A stretch of 64,000 bases of DNA from Seleniivibrio woodruffii (GCF_029267515.1 NZ_JAJUIS010000004.1:1-64000), one strand, 5' to 3'. Positions 8,292 through 17,653 are shown, counted from the stretch's first letter. Notes: a model not told the origin generated them from the sequence alone. Numbers and translations: made by a program.

Positions 8292-9526
8292 TACTTTATC
8301 TGTCCGCTTCCGTAGATGCGGTATTTAGTGGTGGTAAGGTCATCGGCGCCCATAGGTCCGCGGCAGTGGAGCTTCTGTGTGCTGATTCCTATCTCCGCAC
8401 CAAGCCCGAATTCTCCTCCGTCCGTCCATCTTGTAGAGGCATTCACATAAACAGCGGCGGCATCCACCATGTCAAGGAACCTTTCGCTGTTGGTATAGTT
8501 TTCGGTCACAATACTTTCGGAGTGCTGTGAACCGTATTTATTTATGTGGTTAACCGCATCGTCCAGACCATCCACAACCTTTATGGAAAGGATGTAATCC
8601 AGATACTCGGTCTTCCAGTCCTCTTCCGTTGCGGAAACACACTTGATTATCTTCTGCGTCCTTTCGCATCCGCGCAGCTCAACATTGTATTCCGCGTATG
8701 CCTTTTCAAGCAGCGGCAGAATCTTCGAAGCGATATTCTGATGTATCAGAAGAGTTTCCATTGCATTGCAAACACCTACCCGCTGACATTTCGCATTAAC
8801 TGCGATGCTGACAGCCATGTCAGTGTCAGCCCATTCGTCGATGAAGACGTGGCAGATACCCGCATCATGCTTAACCAGCGGGATAAGACTGTGTTCCGTG
8901 CAGAACTTTATCAGGCTGTCGCCCCCTCTGGGAACCATGATGTCTATATAGTCCTTCGCCTTGAGCATTTCCATGACCACGGCGCGGTCTGTGTCCTCAA
9001 TAATGTTGACGGCAGCTTCAGGAAGTCCTGTCTCTTTGAGAGCGTCCTTCATGAGCCTGCCGAGGCATTTGTTCGAGTTTATCGCCTCTTTTCCGCCGCG
9101 CAGCACCGAAACATTGCCCGATTTAAGGCAGAGTGCGGCGGCGTCTATGGTAACGTTAGGGCGTGATTCAAATATTATGCCCACAACACCGAGCGGCACC
9201 TTCACTTTTGTTATATAAAGCCCGTTGGGTCGTCTGTAGCCTTCCACAACCTTGCCAACCGGGTCTGTCTGAGCCTTTATCTCGTTAACGGCAGTTATCA
9301 TCGCATCGATACGCTTGTCGTCGAGAATCAGCCTGTCTATCATCGCCTGTGAAAGTCCCGCTGATTTTGCGTATTCAATATCCTTTACGTTCTCCGCCTT
9401 GATAAGCTCACGGCTGCTGTCCAGCTTTAAGGCGACCGCCGCCAGTGCTTTATCCTTAATATCTGAGCGCTTGCTCATAAGTTCATATGAGGCATCTTTA
9501 GCGGCTTTCAGCATATTCTCAAGCAT
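8291..9526 (-). CDS. proA: Gamma-glutamyl phosphate reductase ProA
   Basis: A 411-residue aldehyde-dehydrogenase-fold enzyme that reduces gamma-glutamyl phosphate to glutamate semialdehyde with NADPH in proline synthesis. The active-site cysteine lies in RVGVCNAMETLL, and GIIFESRPNVT is a family hallmark. It follows proB by two bases and precedes nadD with a one-base overlap. Confidence 0.95.
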   Translation of the reverse strand: MLENMLKAAKDASYELMSKRSDIKDKALAAVALKLDSSRELIKAENVKDIEYAKSAGLSQAMIDRLILDDKRIDAMITAVNEIKAQTDPVGKVVEGYRRPNGLYITKVKVPLGVVGIIFESRPNVTIDAAALCLKSGNVSVLRGGKEAINSNKCLGRLMKDALKETGLPEAAVNIIEDTDRAVVMEMLKAKDYIDIMVPRGGDSLIKFCTEHSLIPLVKHDAGICHVFIDEWADTDMAVSIAVNAKCQRVGVCNAMETLLIHQNIASKILPLLEKAYAEYNVELRGCERTQKIIKCVSATEEDWKTEYLDYILSIKVVDGLDDAVNHINKYGSQHSESIVTENYTNSERFLDMVDAAAVYVNASTRWTDGGEFGLGAEIGISTQKLHCRGPMGADDLTTTKYRIYGSGQIK

Positions 9527-9528
9527 AA

Positions 9529-10671
9529 TCAGTCTCCGATGATGTTGATGACGACAAGGTCATCGCGGTGGATTATCTCGTCAGTAAACTTATAACCCAA
9601 AATATCAAATATGTCAGATGTTTTTTTACCTTTTATCCTGTTAAGGTCAAGGCTGTTGTATCTGACCTTCCCGCGGGCTATCTCTTTTCCGTCCTCATCG
9701 CAGACGGAAACCACGTCGCCCATCTCGAAATCCCCCTCAACGGAAACGACTCCGCCGGGAAGCAGTGACTTCTTTTTATGAATAAGGGCGTTCACAGCCC
9801 CATTGTCAAGTTTCAATATACCTGTGGCGCCTGCCGCATAGGCTATCCAGTGGTGACGGCGTGAGAGAGCGTCCTCTGTGTGGCTGAAATATGTACCGAT
9901 GTCTCCACCATGAAGGAAATCCAGCATTGCGCCGGGTTTGCGCCCGTTTATGATGCCCACGCAGCAGCCTGCGTCAAGGGCTTTTGAAGCGGCAGTGAGC
10001 TTGGATTTCATACCGCCCGTACCGACTCCGGAAACGGAACTGCCCGCGAGGCTGAAAAGCTCTTCGTTGATATATTTCACTTCGCCGATACGCTTTGCAT
10101 CTGGGTTGTTTGTGGGGTCGCTGTCGTAAAGTCCGTCAACGTCGGACATTATAAGCAGCATATCCGCACCGATAAGTCCGCCCACAAGAGCGGAAAGATT
10201 ATCGTTGTCGCTGAAATTCTCAATATATTTAAGTTCCTCGATAACAACCGAGTCGTTCTCATTTATAATAGGCACAACGCCCATCTCAAGCAGCCTGCGG
10301 ATGGTATATCTGGCGTTGAGATAACGTCGGCGGTTCGCGAAATCATCTTTTGTGATAAGTATCTGCGCCGGGATTACATTGTACTTTTCAAATTCCTTGT
10401 CGTAATACCATATAAGCCTTGCCTGCCCCACGGCGGCGCACGCCTGCCTGTCTATGATGTCTGTGGGACGGCTTTCAAAGCCCAGAATCTTAAATCCCGC
10501 GCCGACAGCACCGGAAGAAACTATTACAATGTTTTTGATCTGTTTTTTTATCTCGCATATCTGGCTGACAAAAGAGGAGAGAAATTCGAGATTTACCCCT
10601 TTGTCCTTTTGTGTGAGGATGTTGCTTCCGACCTTTACAACAAGTGTGTTTATACGGGGTAAGTTTCTCAT
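9529..10671 (-). CDS. proB: Glutamate 5-kinase ProB with PUA domain
   Basis: A 380-residue enzyme that phosphorylates glutamate, the first and feedback-regulated step of proline synthesis. The N-terminal amino-acid kinase domain shows LVVKVGSNIL, INENDSV and the GTGGMKSKL segment; a C-terminal PUA domain occupies about residues 280-365. The ribosome-binding site is weak. It is the first gene of proB-proA-nadD-rsfS-trmL-mqnA in this window. Confidence 0.95.
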   Translation of the reverse strand: MRNLPRINTLVVKVGSNILTQKDKGVNLEFLSSFVSQICEIKKQIKNIVIVSSGAVGAGFKILGFESRPTDIIDRQACAAVGQARLIWYYDKEFEKYNVIPAQILITKDDFANRRRYLNARYTIRRLLEMGVVPIINENDSVVIEELKYIENFSDNDNLSALVGGLIGADMLLIMSDVDGLYDSDPTNNPDAKRIGEVKYINEELFSLAGSSVSGVGTGGMKSKLTAASKALDAGCCVGIINGRKPGAMLDFLHGGDIGTYFSHTEDALSRRHHWIAYAAGATGILKLDNGAVNALIHKKKSLLPGGVVSVEGDFEMGDVVSVCDEDGKEIARGKVRYNSLDLNRIKGKKTSDIFDILGYKFTDEIIHRDDLVVINIIGD

Positions 10672-10734
10672 TTCAGTGAGCTGTCTCTATATACAGGCTG
10701 ACCTGTCAGGATTTATTTGTAAGATAGATGAAGG

Positions 10735-10820
10735 GAGATGAGACTGCTTAGGGACAAGCCCTCGCAGAGACAGCCATACGTCTTCGCGAGGAGCGCAGCG
10801 ACGCGGCGATCTCACATTCT
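10735..10820. repeat. Dispersed palindromic (REP-like) repeat, full copy
   Basis: Ends GAGATGAGACTGC and GCGGCGATCTCAC are imperfect inverted repeats, with an inner CTTCGCGAGGAGCGCAGCG core and the CGCAGAGACAGCC segment between. Related sequences occur at 172, 45629, 46043 and 49441, always between genes. Here it sits upstream of proB and beside the tRNA. Confidence 0.7.
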
Positions 10821-10857
10821 CAAGCCGTTTTCTTCTGTCTCTAAAACTTAAAAAAAA

Positions 10858-10933
10858 TGGCAGGGGTAGCAGGACTCGAACCCACAATACACTGGACCAA
10901 AACCAGATGCCTTACCAATTTGGCTATACCCCT
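10858..10933 (-). tRNA. tRNA-Gln (anticodon UUG)
   Basis: The minus strand folds as a cloverleaf of 76 nt. The acceptor stem pairs AGGGGTA with TACCCCT, followed by G and an encoded CCA. The D arm contains GCC and GGC, the anticodon stem TCTGG/CCAG(T) holds the loop TTTTGGT with anticodon TTG, and the T arm has the GGTTCGAGTCC loop region. It stands alone between the repeat and the Rrf2 gene. Confidence 0.93.
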
Positions 10934-11107
10934 GCAAAGCAGAGCGGAATTATTCCGTAAAACCCTGTGGATGTCAAGAACTTTTTTGAGATTTTTTTTA
11001 AGACCCGTTACCTCCGGCAAAAAGCATAAATTTCTTGCAAATAAGACGCTCCGAGGATATATTTATACAAATAGCATCTTATTAATATTATTCTCAAAGG
11101 AGACAAA

Positions 11108-11512
11108 ATGAAAGTCACCAGAGCCAGCGACTACGCCATAAGAGCGCTAATTCATATGGCGCACAAGCCCACCGGAACAACGTTCATGCGCTCCGAGCTA
11201 GCAACAGAATGCGACATACCCGACAGCTTTCTCGGCAAAATTCTTCAAAATCTTGCAAAATCTGAAATACTCTCTTCTGAACGCGGCAAAAAAGGCGGGT
11301 TCAAAATATCAAAAGACATCGCGCAAATCACAGTATACGACATTATCACCGCTATCGAAGGCGAACTCAGCCTTAACAAGTGCATTTTCGACGATGACTT
11401 CTGTAATCTCGTACACTCCTGTACAGCACATATCATGTGGACAGAGATTCAGGACAGTCTCATCAAAATGCTTAAAAGTTATACACTTGCAGGATTGGCT
11501 GAAAAATACTGA
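11108..11512 (+). CDS. Rrf2-family iron-sulfur transcriptional regulator
   Basis: A 134-residue winged-helix regulator (MKVTRASDYAIRALIHMA, then the recognition helix around IPDSFLGKILQNL). Three cysteines in CIFDDDFCNLVHSC followed by a His two residues later (CTAH) match the cluster-ligand pattern of IscR-like Rrf2 proteins, so it probably binds an Fe-S cluster and senses iron, oxygen or NO. The first Cys spacing is six rather than the five of IscR. AAGGAGAC precedes the ATG. The next gene is nrdJ, but a separate promoter is visible there, so direct regulation is only a possibility. Confidence 0.85.
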   Translation: MKVTRASDYAIRALIHMAHKPTGTTFMRSELATECDIPDSFLGKILQNLAKSEILSSERGKKGGFKISKDIAQITVYDIITAIEGELSLNKCIFDDDFCNLVHSCTAHIMWTEIQDSLIKMLKSYTLAGLAEKY

Positions 11513-11698
11513 AAACCAACAAGCTAAAAGTCTGTATCCAGCAGGGGTTTCGAACCTGAAAACAGAACGTCTAATTTTTAAACCCTTGCCTCCGCATAAC
11601 ATTGGTTGATTTTGATATTAGACATTTTATTATAAACATCAATGCCTTATCAATTCATCAATCACTTAGAGAAATTTACGACGTCGCATAAAACAGAC

Positions 11699-11727
11699 TT
11701 TACAAAGTTTTTAGTTGCATATAACAT
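11699..11727 (+). promoter_or_regulatory. Likely sigma-70 promoter of nrdJ
   Basis: TTTACA (11699-11704) and TAACAT (11722-11727) are separated by 17 bases and lie about 30 bases before the nrdJ start. The preceding stretch from 11513 holds no gene and no obvious structured RNA. Confidence 0.5.
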
Positions 11728-11758
11728 TACTCATTAAAAACAAAGAGCCGGAGGAAAT

Positions 11759-14068
11759 ATGAGTCTCAAGGACATCGAGAAAGCGCTTTCTCGTGAGCCG
11801 CTGTTAAGCCAAAATGCCATCACAGTTCTGGAAAAACGTTACCTGAAAAGGGATAACAACGGAAAACCGGCTGAAAAACCAATAGACATGTTCAGAAGAG
11901 TCGCTCTCAATATTGCAGAAGCCGACAAACTCTATGACAAAAATGCAGACCTTCTTGCCTCCGCAAAAGAATTTTACGACCAGATGGTCACTCTTAAATT
12001 CCTGCCCAACTCCCCGACCCTTATGAACGCCGGACGCGAGCTTCAACAGCTTGCCGCCTGTTTCGTTCTGCCGGTGGAAGACTCTCTGGAAGGAATTTTC
12101 GAAGCCGTTAAAAATACAGCTCTCATCCATAAATCAGGCGGCGGAACCGGATTCTCCTTCTCGCGCCTTCGTCCGAAAGACGACGTTGTAAAAACCACAA
12201 GGGGAGTGTCCAGCGGTCCCGTATCCTTTATGACCGTTTTTGACGCGGCAACCGAAACAATCAAACAGGGCGGAACCCGCAGAGGCGCAAACATGGGCAT
12301 CCTGCGCGTAGACCACCCCGACGTTATGGACTTCATATACGCAAAAGAGGACAAGACAAAGCTCACAAACTTTAACCTGTCCGTGGGCATTACAGAAAAA
12401 TTCATGCAGGCTGTCATAAACGACACCGAGTATGACCTTATAAACCCCAAAACAAAAGCACTCGCAGGCAAACTAAAAGCCAAAGAGGTTTTTGATAAGA
12501 TGGTTCAGCTCGCATGGGAAGGCGGCGACCCCGGTATCGTTTATCTGGACAGGATAAACGCCGAGAACCCCACACCCAAAGAGGGCGAAATGGAGAGCAC
12601 AAACCCCTGCGGCGAACAGCCTCTTCTGCCCTATGAATCATGCAACCTTGGCTCCATAAACCTCGGCAAATTCGTTAAAGACGGAAAAATAGACTGGGAA
12701 GACCTTGAAAAGACAATCGCCGTTGCCGTGCATTTCCTCGACAACGTAATAGATATGAATAAATACCCCATCCCGGAAATCGACAGACAGACCAAACGCA
12801 ACCGCAAGATAGGTCTGGGTCTCATGGGCTGGGCGGACATGCTGGCGCTGATGTGCATACCTTATAACTCTGACGAGGCAACCAGACTTGCGGAAGAGGT
12901 TATGAAGTTCATTCGCGACACAGGACGTGTGAAATCTGCCGAACTCGCAGTTATCAGAGGCGATTTCCCCACCTTCAAAGACAGCATTTACCCTGACAAA
13001 GGTTTCAAAAATATGCGTAACGCAACTATAACTACAGTTGCACCCACAGGAACCATCTCCATCATCGCCGGATGCTCCAGCGGTATCGAACCTTTCTTCG
13101 CAATCGCCTTCTACAGACAGGTAATGGACAACAACAAACTTGTTGAGGTCAGCCCCGTATTCAAGGATGTAGCAAAAAAGGAGGGATTCCTTACAGACGA
13201 ACTTCTTGAGCAGGTTGCCGAAACCGGTTCTCTGCACGGTGTGGATTCAGTGCCTGATAAGTGGCAGGATGCGTTTGTTACAGCCCACGACATAACCCCT
13301 TTCTGGCACACGAAAATGCAGGCTGCATTCCAGAAATACACCGATAACGCCGTCAGCAAAACAGTCAACTTCCCCAATGAAGCAACTGTTGACGATGTAC
13401 GCAAAACGTATCTGCTCTCATACAACCTCGGATGTAAGGGAACAACAATATACAGAGACGGAAGCCGCACAGGTCAGGTTCTCAACGTCGGGACAAAAGA
13501 CAAAGAGGCAAAAGAGGAAACCGTTTCACAGGAACCCTGTGTGTTCGCACCAAAACCCAGACCTAAAGTTCTGGTCGGGCGAACTGTTGAAATGATGACA
13601 GGCTGCGGAAAGCTCTATGTCACCATCAATCAGGACGAAACAGGCAAACCTTTCGAAGTGTTCACCAGCATGGGCAAAGCGGGCGGATGCGCCCAGAGCC
13701 AGTGCGAGGCAATCGGTCGCCTTATCTCCATAAACCTCAGAAGCGGCGGCGAACTTGACCGCGTTATAAAACAGCTCAAAGGAATCAGCTGCCACATGAG
13801 ATACGGTTTCGGACCAAACACAGTACTCAGCTGTTCCGATGCAGTTGGAAAAGCTCTTGAGCAGGCGATACGTGACAATACAGAAATAAAAGTCAGCGGC
13901 AAACAGGACGACAGCATCACTGTTGACAAGCTCCTTGAAAAGGCAGAGAAGGCCGAACAGGACGGAATCAAAGTGAAAAACGGCGCTTGCCCCGACTGCG
14001 GCGGTCCCGTTGAGCATGTGGAAGGCTGCGATATCTGTTACTCTTGCGGATATTCCCACTGTTCGTAA
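11759..14068 (+). CDS. nrdJ: Adenosylcobalamin-dependent ribonucleotide reductase (class II)
   Basis: A 769-residue enzyme that makes deoxyribonucleotides with a radical generated from adenosylcobalamin, so it needs B12 but not oxygen. The ribonucleotide reductase barrel shows the active-site NPCGEQPLLPYESCNLGSIN segment and PTGTISIIAGCSSGIEP. After it come a TSCPD domain (about residues 600-690, TSMGKAGGCAQSQCEAIGRL) and a C-terminal four-cysteine zinc-ribbon-like tail (CPDCGG...CDICYSCGY). The leader has AGCCGGAGG seven bases before ATG. The same window carries the B12-independent nrdD/nrdG under a cobalamin riboswitch and part of the corrin pathway. Confidence 0.95.
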   Translation: MSLKDIEKALSREPLLSQNAITVLEKRYLKRDNNGKPAEKPIDMFRRVALNIAEADKLYDKNADLLASAKEFYDQMVTLKFLPNSPTLMNAGRELQQLAACFVLPVEDSLEGIFEAVKNTALIHKSGGGTGFSFSRLRPKDDVVKTTRGVSSGPVSFMTVFDAATETIKQGGTRRGANMGILRVDHPDVMDFIYAKEDKTKLTNFNLSVGITEKFMQAVINDTEYDLINPKTKALAGKLKAKEVFDKMVQLAWEGGDPGIVYLDRINAENPTPKEGEMESTNPCGEQPLLPYESCNLGSINLGKFVKDGKIDWEDLEKTIAVAVHFLDNVIDMNKYPIPEIDRQTKRNRKIGLGLMGWADMLALMCIPYNSDEATRLAEEVMKFIRDTGRVKSAELAVIRGDFPTFKDSIYPDKGFKNMRNATITTVAPTGTISIIAGCSSGIEPFFAIAFYRQVMDNNKLVEVSPVFKDVAKKEGFLTDELLEQVAETGSLHGVDSVPDKWQDAFVTAHDITPFWHTKMQAAFQKYTDNAVSKTVNFPNEATVDDVRKTYLLSYNLGCKGTTIYRDGSRTGQVLNVGTKDKEAKEETVSQEPCVFAPKPRPKVLVGRTVEMMTGCGKLYVTINQDETGKPFEVFTSMGKAGGCAQSQCEAIGRLISINLRSGGELDRVIKQLKGISCHMRYGFGPNTVLSCSDAVGKALEQAIRDNTEIKVSGKQDDSITVDKLLEKAEKAEQDGIKVKNGACPDCGGPVEHVEGCDICYSCGYSHCS

Positions 14069-14103
14069 TCACGTTATCCCCACAAAATTTCCATTTATAA
14101 ACA

Positions 14104-14140
14104 AAGCCTCCGTATGCTAAGATACGGAGGCTTAATTTTT
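14104..14140 (+). terminator. Rho-independent terminator after nrdJ
   Basis: AAGCCTCCGTAT and ATACGGAGGCTT form a perfect 12-bp stem with a 6-nt loop, followed by AATTTTTT. It ends just before the glycosyltransferase ribosome-binding site. Confidence 0.9.
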
Positions 14141-14151
14141 TCGGGGAGACG

Positions 14152-15093
14152 ATGGAGAACGCAAAGGCGGACATACTCATATCCGCATACGGATCTGCAC
14201 ATTTCGAACAATGCCTTAGATCAGCGCTTAATCAGCGTATGGCTTCTTCTGTGATAGTCTGTGACAATTCCGGCAGCGACACGGTACACGAAACCGTGCT
14301 GAAATATGCCTGCGAAAAACTCTTCTACTTCAAACCGGAAAAGATACTTAGCCGCCACGCCTCGTGCGTACGCCTGCTGGATATGTCAAGTGCCCCATGG
14401 GTGCGCTTTCTGGAGGATTGCGAAATCCTCTCCGAAAACTCTCTGGAAAAACGTATAGAACAGTCTGACACCTTCGGCGGCATCTCCATGACCTTCTCTT
14501 CTTTTGTAACCATAACTCCGGACGGTAAAAAAGAGCGCACAAGCTACAACATGCCGGAATACATCAAAGGCACCGACTATCTTTTCAACGTCTTTGCGGA
14601 AGTCCCTTTTCTTCGTTTCACCAACATACTGATAAGAAGGGATATTGTAATGTCGGCACTGTTTCAGGGACTGCCTGAGAAACCTGACTGTTTTGCATCC
14701 GCAGCCGTGATACTTGCAATGGCGGAGGGCAACCTTGTCTATACGGCGGAGAGCCTTGTTCAAAGATATGAAACATCCTCAGAGGAAACATTGGACATTG
14801 AGTCTATGCTTGATGAAACCGAGTGTATAATAGATGTTATGAACTATGTTGAATCGGCAACAGGCGAGAAAAAAAGAGCGGCAAAACTCCGCAGGGAGCT
14901 GCTTTCATGTATATTTCGCCGCAATCTGCTCCTGCTTCTGGAAAAAAATCATTATGCCGATGCAAGGGAATATGTTTCCGAATCATTGCAGAACGACGGT
15001 ACATCGGTGACAAGCGGTCTGCTCCACCTGTCCGTTATATCTCATATACTCACCGCAATAATGCGAAGTCTTCGTATATACCGTAAAGGTTAG
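14152..15093 (+). CDS. Family 2-like glycosyltransferase
   Basis: A 313-residue cytoplasmic protein whose N-terminus (ADILISAYGSAHFEQCLRSAL, then VIVCDNSGSD) is a GT-A nucleotide-sugar-binding fold. EDCE near residue 85 could serve as the metal-binding acidic motif. The C-terminal half, about residues 190-313, is mostly helical and has no recognised domain. GGGGAGA precedes the ATG. Neighbouring GT4 and GT9 genes suggest a role in lipopolysaccharide or other surface glycan synthesis. Its 3' end overlaps the convergent GT4 gene by 44 bases. The donor and acceptor are unknown. Confidence 0.65.
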   Translation: MENAKADILISAYGSAHFEQCLRSALNQRMASSVIVCDNSGSDTVHETVLKYACEKLFYFKPEKILSRHASCVRLLDMSSAPWVRFLEDCEILSENSLEKRIEQSDTFGGISMTFSSFVTITPDGKKERTSYNMPEYIKGTDYLFNVFAEVPFLRFTNILIRRDIVMSALFQGLPEKPDCFASAAVILAMAEGNLVYTAESLVQRYETSSEETLDIESMLDETECIIDVMNYVESATGEKKRAAKLRRELLSCIFRRNLLLLLEKNHYADAREYVSESLQNDGTSVTSGLLHLSVISHILTAIMRSLRIYRKG

Positions 15094-16180
15094 AAAAGTA
15101 TCTTTCCCACGAATAGTTAACAGCGGTTATAGCAGAGCTTGCCCCTATGAGCGCCCTTGTGTGGGCATCGTTAAGAAGCGCAGTCGTCATCTCCGCCAAA
15201 GAGGATGCGTCAGAGCGTTCCATAATATATTTCCGCTCGTCCCCGCGCAGAACCTCTGAAAAACCTGTCATCTTTGAAGTTATCACAGGAACGCCACATG
15301 CCGCCGCCTCAAGAAGAGTCATTCCGAACTCTTCGATATGGGCGGGATGCAGCAGGATATCTATTGTTTTATAATAGTTTGCAATATCATCAACTGCGCC
15401 GACGGCTATCACCTGAATTTCAGGGTTAACCTCGTTTATGCGCCGTTTATAGTCTTCTATCTTGTCGTCTTTTCCTATAAGCAGGAGAGAAACGTATTTT
15501 GAAAGCTCTCTGTCCAGCATCCCCATAGCGTCTATAAGGACATCAACACCCCTTTTTAAGAGGTTTCCGGACGAGATGAATCCCAAAGCATATTTTCTTT
15601 CTATTCCGTGCCTTTCGCGGATGAGAACGGACGAACTTTTAACATCCGCAGTGTTGAATATATCCTTGTCATACCCCGGATAAAGCACGCGGACACGGCT
15701 TTTTTCCAGATTATATTTTTCAGTGAAATAGTCGCGCATCATTATGGAGTTGCAGATCAATACCTTAAACTTCTGCTCTGTGAGGATACGATCGTGTATC
15801 TGAAAAATGGGCGATTCTCGGAAGCCTTCGCCGCCCTTTATTATCCGGTGTTCAGCCTCAAGCATGTTGTGCATGAAAAGAACGTCCTGAAAAACAGTAT
15901 CGCCGTTGCCGATGGCAAGTCCTACGCCGTTTTTGCGGCAGAACTTTTCATACCCCTCGGCATATCCGCGCCTGCGTCTCTCTTTGCCCGGCAGAAGGGA
16001 AAAAAAGGTCTTAACGCTTATCCCGCTGCCGATAGCCTCTCTGTTGCATCTGGCGCAATAAAGGTAAATCTCATGCCCGGCTTCGCCGAAAATACGCATC
16101 TGCTCGGCTATAATGCGCGAAGCACCGTTGCGTCCCAGAATCTTTCTTTGTGCAAAAGCTATCCTCAAGCCGTCCCCCAT
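15050..16180 (-). CDS. Family 4 glycosyltransferase
   Basis: A 376-residue GT-B enzyme. The C-terminal nucleotide-sugar domain shows LHPAHIEEFGMTLLEAAACG, the E-x7-E motif of retaining GT4 transferases. The N-terminal half is the acceptor domain, starting LRIAFAQRKILGRNGASR. Such enzymes add sugars to LPS core, O-antigen or other glycans; the exact linkage cannot be told. It runs convergent with the GT2-like gene and overlaps it by 44 bases. The start at 16180 has only a weak ribosome-binding site. Confidence 0.85.
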   Translation of the reverse strand: MGDGLRIAFAQRKILGRNGASRIIAEQMRIFGEAGHEIYLYCARCNREAIGSGISVKTFFSLLPGKERRRRGYAEGYEKFCRKNGVGLAIGNGDTVFQDVLFMHNMLEAEHRIIKGGEGFRESPIFQIHDRILTEQKFKVLICNSIMMRDYFTEKYNLEKSRVRVLYPGYDKDIFNTADVKSSSVLIRERHGIERKYALGFISSGNLLKRGVDVLIDAMGMLDRELSKYVSLLLIGKDDKIEDYKRRINEVNPEIQVIAVGAVDDIANYYKTIDILLHPAHIEEFGMTLLEAAACGVPVITSKMTGFSEVLRGDERKYIMERSDASSLAEMTTALLNDAHTRALIGASSAITAVNYSWERYFSNLYGIYEDFALLR

Positions 16181-16244
16181 AATCTATACTGTTCATAATC
16201 TAACATAAAATTATTTTACACAAAACATCTTTTACCACTAAACA

Positions 16245-16273
16245 TTGATAAAAATGAACCGATACATTAGTAT
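16245..16273 (+). promoter_or_regulatory. Possible promoter of the 88-residue ORF
   Basis: TTGATA and TAGTAT are 17 bases apart and end 16 bases before the ATG at 16290, with AGAGGTG between. This supports the small ORF being a real, separately expressed gene. Confidence 0.45.
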
Positions 16274-16289
16274 ATAAAAACAGAGGTGC

Positions 16290-16556
16290 ATGATGAAACC
16301 TTCGATGGAATTCATGAGTAATGTTTGTTCCGTTCTGGGGCACATTAACAAGAATATTGAAGAAACCAAGATAGCCCTGTTGCTTGAAAAAAAACTTGAG
16401 CCGACAGGCGAAACATATAATCTTGTGCTGAAGGGTCAGAACGAGGCGGATGTTTTCACCCTTGCCAGCGACCTTACGGACGAGCAGCTTAAATGGTATG
16501 TTTTCGGTCTCGGCGACGGAATGGGACTTAAACCCGAAAAACTTGAAATCGCCTGA
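16290..16556 (+). CDS. Small conserved-looking protein of unknown function
   Basis: An 88-residue acidic, soluble protein with no recognised domain. An N-terminal helix-rich part (VCSVLGHINKNIEETKIALLLEK) is followed by a strand-like segment (YNLVLKGQNEADVFTLAS) and a helix, ending GLGDGMGLKPEKLEIA. It has its own promoter-like sequence and an AGAGGTG ribosome-binding site; ATG at 16290 or 16293 are equally possible. It stands between the GT4 and GT9 glycosyltransferase genes. No cysteines beyond one are seen, and no signal peptide. Confidence 0.65.
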   Translation: MMKPSMEFMSNVCSVLGHINKNIEETKIALLLEKKLEPTGETYNLVLKGQNEADVFTLASDLTDEQLKWYVFGLGDGMGLKPEKLEIA

Positions 16557-16633
16557 TGTTCCCGTAAACAACCGACCTTTTTCTCTTCATCTTTTTCAAT
16601 TCATCTGATATTCTCCTCTTCATCGGAGGCGGA

Positions 16634-17653
16634 ATGAGATTTCTTTTAATACAGCTTTACCAGACCGGAGACGTAGTGCTCACTACACATATCCCCAGAG
16701 AACTGAAAAAATATCATCCCGACGCGGAGATAGATTTTCTCACGTTTAAAGCGAACAGCTCTGTTGTTGAGAACAATCCCCACATAGACCGCATTCTCAC
16801 CACAGAGCGCAAGGGCGGCATAAAAGAGACGGCTCGTATCATCGCAGAAGTGCGTAAAAACAGATACGACGCTGTGCTGGACTTCCACAACAACCCGCGG
16901 ACGGCCTACATATCTTTTCTGAGCGGCGCTAAATATAAAGTCTGCTACGGAAACTCGCCCCGAAAATTTTTCTATAACACACCCTGCAAAATGTACGACG
17001 GCTGCCCCGGAGTGATAAAACTTTCGCTGACGGCGCCCTTTATAAAGGATTTTGACCCTGCGAACCTGAACGCAAAGCCGGAGGTTTTTCCTTCTGCCGG
17101 TGCGAGTGCCCGTGCAGATGAAATACTGAAATCGTTCGGCATAAAAGGTTCCGACTTTCTCGTAACCCTCTCCCCCACCCACAAAAGAGATACGAGACGC
17201 TGGAAGTTCGAACACTTTATGGACACAGCAGAATATCTGGTTAAACAGTACGGCGCGAAAGTCCTTCTGACCTACGGTCCCGGTGAAAAAGAATACATAA
17301 CCGACAGGACAGACACGCTGACGGAGAATATCTTTCTCATGCCGCAGACGAGCCTTTCAGAGTTCATAGCTGTACTCGGCAAAGCAAAGCTCCACATAGG
17401 CAACGATTCAGCACCGCACCACATAGCAACGGCGCAGAACGTACCGACCTTCATCGTGATAGGCTCAACATCACCCCATTGGGTTTTTCCCTCACCGCAG
17501 CACACCTACGCAAACGCAGGACTCGATTGCCAGCCGTGCCTGAAGAGCACCTGCCGCATTTCGCCGGACATACCCTGTATGTCGCAGTTCGGTTTTAAAG
17601 ATATTAAAGAGAAACTGGATGATTTTATACGGAAACAAATAAGCCGGTCATAA
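16634..17653 (+). CDS. Family 9 glycosyltransferase (LPS heptosyltransferase-like)
   Basis: A 339-residue GT-B protein with the GT9 start RFLLIQLYQTGDVVLTT and the donor-site segment LHIGNDSAPHHIATAQNVP, as in WaaC/WaaF/WaaQ. These enzymes add heptoses to the inner core of lipopolysaccharide on the cytoplasmic face of the inner membrane. Its Cys-rich C-terminal segment (CQPCLKSTCRISPDIPCM) is common in this family. GGAGGCGGA precedes the ATG. The stop codon lies inside the following terminator hairpin. Confidence 0.88.
   Translation: MRFLLIQLYQTGDVVLTTHIPRELKKYHPDAEIDFLTFKANSSVVENNPHIDRILTTERKGGIKETARIIAEVRKNRYDAVLDFHNNPRTAYISFLSGAKYKVCYGNSPRKFFYNTPCKMYDGCPGVIKLSLTAPFIKDFDPANLNAKPEVFPSAGASARADEILKSFGIKGSDFLVTLSPTHKRDTRRWKFEHFMDTAEYLVKQYGAKVLLTYGPGEKEYITDRTDTLTENIFLMPQTSLSEFIAVLGKAKLHIGNDSAPHHIATAQNVPTFIVIGSTSPHWVFPSPQHTYANAGLDCQPCLKSTCRISPDIPCMSQFGFKDIKEKLDDFIRKQISRS

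Noticed and set aside
11525-11600. T-arm-like sequence (GGTTTCGAACC) suggesting a second tRNA
   Set aside because: No acceptor or anticodon stem can be formed on either strand; probably chance or a decayed remnant.
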